From: Gallionellaceae bacterium
Lineage (GTDB): Bacteria > Pseudomonadota > Gammaproteobacteria > Burkholderiales > Gallionellaceae
DNA length: 8,005 bases
Reading direction: 5' to 3'
Assembly: GCA_021731185.1 (NCBI GenBank)
Contig: JAKFXW010000045.1
Span: forward strand, 1-8,005
Shown here: piece by piece, positions 5,709-8,005 of the stretch
Numbering within the stretch: position 1 is the stretch's first letter
How the letters are laid out: each line of letters starts with the position of its first letter
Program-made: the position numbers and the translations under genes
The notes under the pieces: generated by a model
Told to the model about the DNA's origin: nothing
The model's input: only the letters and a program-made list of their open reading frames with translations
Database searches by the model: none

Positions 5709-8005
5709 CTATATCTGTTGCAGCAAACTATTCGCTTCGGCACGTTGCTGCTCGTCACCTTCACGTAGTACTTCTTCAAGAATTTCTTTTGCCGACATAC
5801 CATCACCCATTTCCCGATAGGCCTTGGCCAGATCAATTTTGGTGGCAACATCATGCCAACCCGAACCCTTGGCCTCATCTCCAATCGGTGCAGAGGCTGG
5901 TACGGTCGTGAAAGGCATATCCATGTTTAAGCTAATATCACTTAGACTCGTGTCTAATGGCGTGCTTTCTACCTGTTTTGGAGGTTCTGGCGTAGGAAAA
6001 TCCAGGGTAAACTCCATCCCCATGTCAACCTTTTTAGTATCTGCGCTTGACACCTCAAAAGCGGGTGCAGATTGCTTGGCGGCAGGATTAGCCGAAGTGG
6101 TGACATCAAAAACACCAGTATTTAAGTCGGATGCGGTGGATAAAATGTCGCTGGGACTCATTGCGTTTATATTTGTGTGGCTGGCAGTAATGTCAAAATC
6201 CATGATATTCGATAGAGGTGGAGCGTTCATGACTTGGGTTGAATTGAAATCAACCTTAGGGGTAGTAAATCCACCTAACCCCAGATCTAAATCCATTGCA
6301 GCAGGAAGTTTTTCTTTTTCACCGCCTACTTCAAACATTACTAACGGTGGCGTGCTCATTGAAACAGTATCCAATGCAGATGCAATGCCGCTGCCGCCGT
6401 ATACTGGATTAGCGGGCTCCAACTTGCGCCCCATCACTCTCACCCTTTCCCAAGCTTCTGAATCGCCCAAGTCTTTAACTTTCAGAGCAACTTTAGAAAA
6501 TTCGCTGGTGTCGTGCCGCGTCGCGTAAATCGAAAGCAACTTGAGCAGTACCGGGGCATTATCGGGGGTTTTAAGCAAGGCTTCTTTGAGAATTTCTTCA
6601 GCCTGCTCATCGCGGCCAAAGGTCAGGAACAGCTCTGCTTCGCTGATAGGATCAACATCTTCGGATATTGCGGGTACGGCGGCGATCGGTGCTACTGCAG
6701 AGGCACTGGCTGTAAAATCGCCCGTATCTGGGGAGGGAGCAACAGGAACAGAAAAACGTCCCGTGCTTGTTGTATTGTCGCCAGCATTACCACTATGTCT
6801 TAGTTTTTTTTTTATGTATTTGTTGCGACGCAACATAAACCAACCCAACCCACCCAAGAGCAGCAGCAATACAACTCCCACCAGTTGATAGAGTGGATCT
6901 TCCAGTATTTCATCCAATGAGGGCATCCCATCCAACAGAAAAGCAAAGAAGCTCGGCTCTTCAACGGGTACTGGTGGAGGGAGCACGGGCTTAGGTCTGG
7001 CATCTGTATCCGCGCTTTCTGAGGGTGTCTTCGTCAACACGTCCAATGGCGTAGGTTTAACGCTGTGATCAGACTTAGCAGCCTCGCCAGCCTGTTGGGC
7101 ATTCAACTGCGCCAATCGCTGAGCATCCTCCTTGGTTTTTTCCAACAATGCCACGCGCTCTTTATTATCCTTCAGTGCCTTGGCTTGCGCGGTGGCTTCT
7201 TCCGCCTGTGCTTGTTTACTTAGGGTAGATTTCGCAGTGCCGCCAGCAGTTACTTGTTCTTCGGGGGCTTCACCCTTGGAGAGTTTCACCACCTCTTTGG
7301 CTGTTTTTTTGGCAACCAGCGCTTTATCAGCCACAGTCGTATCTATCTTGCCGGAAGCTTCCTGCTGAGCCATTTCTTTTGCAGGTGCTATTTGCGTGGC
7401 TGCTGCCAACTTTTGACGATAGGCGTTCCAGTCGGCTACCTGGATACGTATTTCCTTCTTGGCCTGGCTCTGGGTAATGGTATTAATTTCCTCCAGTTCA
7501 GGGATACGCACCACTCTGCCAACCCTTAACTGATTCATATTTTTATTGTCAAACGCACTGGCATTGGCACGGTAGAGCGCAAGCAACATTCGCTCAAGAC
7601 TGACTTCGGGTGGTTTAACCCGCTGAGCTATTGTAGCGAGTGTATCTCCTCGCTTGGTTAATATTGGCGGCGTAGACAAAACCTGGTGCTCGGTAGAAAC
7701 TGCCCCCGCAGCCATCTGAGGCGCTTCAATAGCCGTGGCCGCAGAGGATCCCGTTCCAGTTGTTACAGAAGACCCGTTTACATCTGCAATCGGCTCAACT
7801 TCAACTTTTTCCGGTATGGAAATGGCAGCACTGACAGCCGCACTAACTGGTTTATTGCCATTCACCTCACCATCTTCCACCACCACCGTTTCCGTTTCAA
7901 TCAGTGGCAAACCAGGTACATCCGTGATAACTGGCTCTATCGGCATCACCACCGCAGGCAAAGGCTGACCTACTGCATAGCCAGGTGGGTCAAGCAAGAA
8001 AGTAT
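5709..8005 (-). CDS. fimV: FimV-family polar landmark protein (5' partial)
   Basis: FimV is an inner-membrane peptidoglycan-binding protein that organises the cell pole and supports type IV pilus assembly and twitching. About 764 codons are visible; the frame runs off the window, entering at TFLLDPPG, which matches the end of the conserved N-terminal FimV domain, so the signal peptide and roughly the first 100-150 residues are missing. Counting from the TTG at 7997 (not a real start): a LysM domain at about 109-166 (KRGDTLATIAQRV to VGRVVRIPELEE), a charged Ala/Lys/Glu-rich probable coiled coil near 265-320, a Pro-rich linker, a membrane segment at about 371-391 (LVGVVLLLLLGGLGWFML) followed by basic RRNKYIKKK, TPR-like sequence near 450-530 (SEAELFLTFGRDEQAEEILKEAL), a long acidic low-complexity linker, and the C-terminal FimV motif DLAKAYREMGDGMSAKEILEEVL near 720-742. 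TPRs and C terminus should be cytoplasmic. An A10 run lies just after the membrane segment. Confidence 0.95.
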   Translation of the reverse strand, partial: TFLLDPPGYAVGQPLPAVVMPIEPVITDVPGLPLIETETVVVEDGEVNGNKPVSAAVSAAISIPEKVEVEPIADVNGSSVTTGTGSSAATAIEAPQMAAGAVSTEHQVLSTPPILTKRGDTLATIAQRVKPPEVSLERMLLALYRANASAFDNKNMNQLRVGRVVRIPELEEINTITQSQAKKEIRIQVADWNAYRQKLAAATQIAPAKEMAQQEASGKIDTTVADKALVAKKTAKEVVKLSKGEAPEEQVTAGGTAKSTLSKQAQAEEATAQAKALKDNKERVALLEKTKEDAQRLAQLNAQQAGEAAKSDHSVKPTPLDVLTKTPSESADTDARPKPVLPPPVPVEEPSFFAFLLDGMPSLDEILEDPLYQLVGVVLLLLLGGLGWFMLRRNKYIKKKLRHSGNAGDNTTSTGRFSVPVAPSPDTGDFTASASAVAPIAAVPAISEDVDPISEAELFLTFGRDEQAEEILKEALLKTPDNAPVLLKLLSIYATRHDTSEFSKVALKVKDLGDSEAWERVRVMGRKLEPANPVYGGSGIASALDTVSMSTPPLVMFEVGGEKEKLPAAMDLDLGLGGFTTPKVDFNSTQVMNAPPLSNIMDFDITASHTNINAMSPSDILSTASDLNTGVFDVTTSANPAAKQSAPAFEVSSADTKKVDMGMEFTLDFPTPEPPKQVESTPLDTSLSDISLNMDMPFTTVPASAPIGDEAKGSGWHDVATKIDLAKAYREMGDGMSAKEILEEVLREGDEQQRAEANSLLQQI
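6804..6813 (-). repeat. A10 homopolymer in fimV coding strand
   Basis: Ten consecutive A residues on the coding strand encode the last base of Ile and the three Lys of YIKKKLRH, directly after the membrane segment. Adding one A leads to TAG four codons past the lysines; removing one gives TAA immediately. It is the longest homopolymer I see in the window, and slippage there would leave a protein lacking its cytoplasmic half. Confidence 0.9.

Noticed and set aside
5824..6528. Long plus-strand open frame (234 codons) antisense to fimV
   Set aside because: It lies wholly inside fimV, whose family motifs are clear; the product is Ser/Val-rich with no recognisable domain, as expected for the complement of an acidic low-complexity region.

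Overview
The window looks like a core chromosomal stretch of a betaproteobacterium, most likely in the Nitrosomonadales (a Gallionella-, Sideroxydans- or Nitrosomonas-like lineage). The reasons are the hprK-rapZ pair with beta-type sequences, a fimV-truA neighbourhood on the other strand, and moderate GC. The taxon is inferred from gene order and remembered family sequences, not from a search. I see no tRNA, rRNA, CRISPR array, transposase or phage gene.

Layout. Bases 1-66 are a near-perfect palindrome. Its right half is hprK coding sequence, so the left half is probably a fold-back artefact at a contig end. A packed plus-strand operon runs from about 34 to 3101: hprK (5' partial), rapZ, a NusG-domain-II membrane-anchored protein, a Gx-transporter-family membrane protein, and ubiX. 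Neighbours are separated by 1 base or overlap by 4-23 bases. After a 111-base gap with only a doubtful 31-codon ORF comes a DUF4336 metallo-hydrolase-like gene (3213-3914). The convergent gap 3915-4151 holds a 126-base structure bounded by 20-base inverted repeats. The minus strand carries, in transcription order, fimV (5' partial, 8005-5709), a hairpin with a T-rich tail, an ECF-transporter T-component-like membrane protein (5620-4913), and truA (4916-4152), which starts in an ATGA overlap.

How the genes fit together. hprK and rapZ belong to PTS-linked carbon/nitrogen and cell-envelope signalling. The NusG_II/Gx pair sits next to ubiX, which makes prenylated FMN, so a link to flavin or prenyl-phosphate supply is possible but unproven. 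The Gx protein belongs to a fold group related to ECF S components, and a T-like protein lies 2.4 kb away, yet no ECF ATPase is present. FimV organises the cell pole and type IV pili; truA makes tRNA pseudouridines.

The most unusual signal is a short dispersed DNA element (core CCCACAAGGGGACAATGA) found inside three unrelated genes (rapZ, ubiX, the T-component gene). It is read in different frames and, in one case, antisense, and it appears to add in-frame residues at tolerant loops. A second point is an A10 run in fimV placed so that slippage either way would stop translation just after the membrane segment. I found no clearly new multi-gene system.
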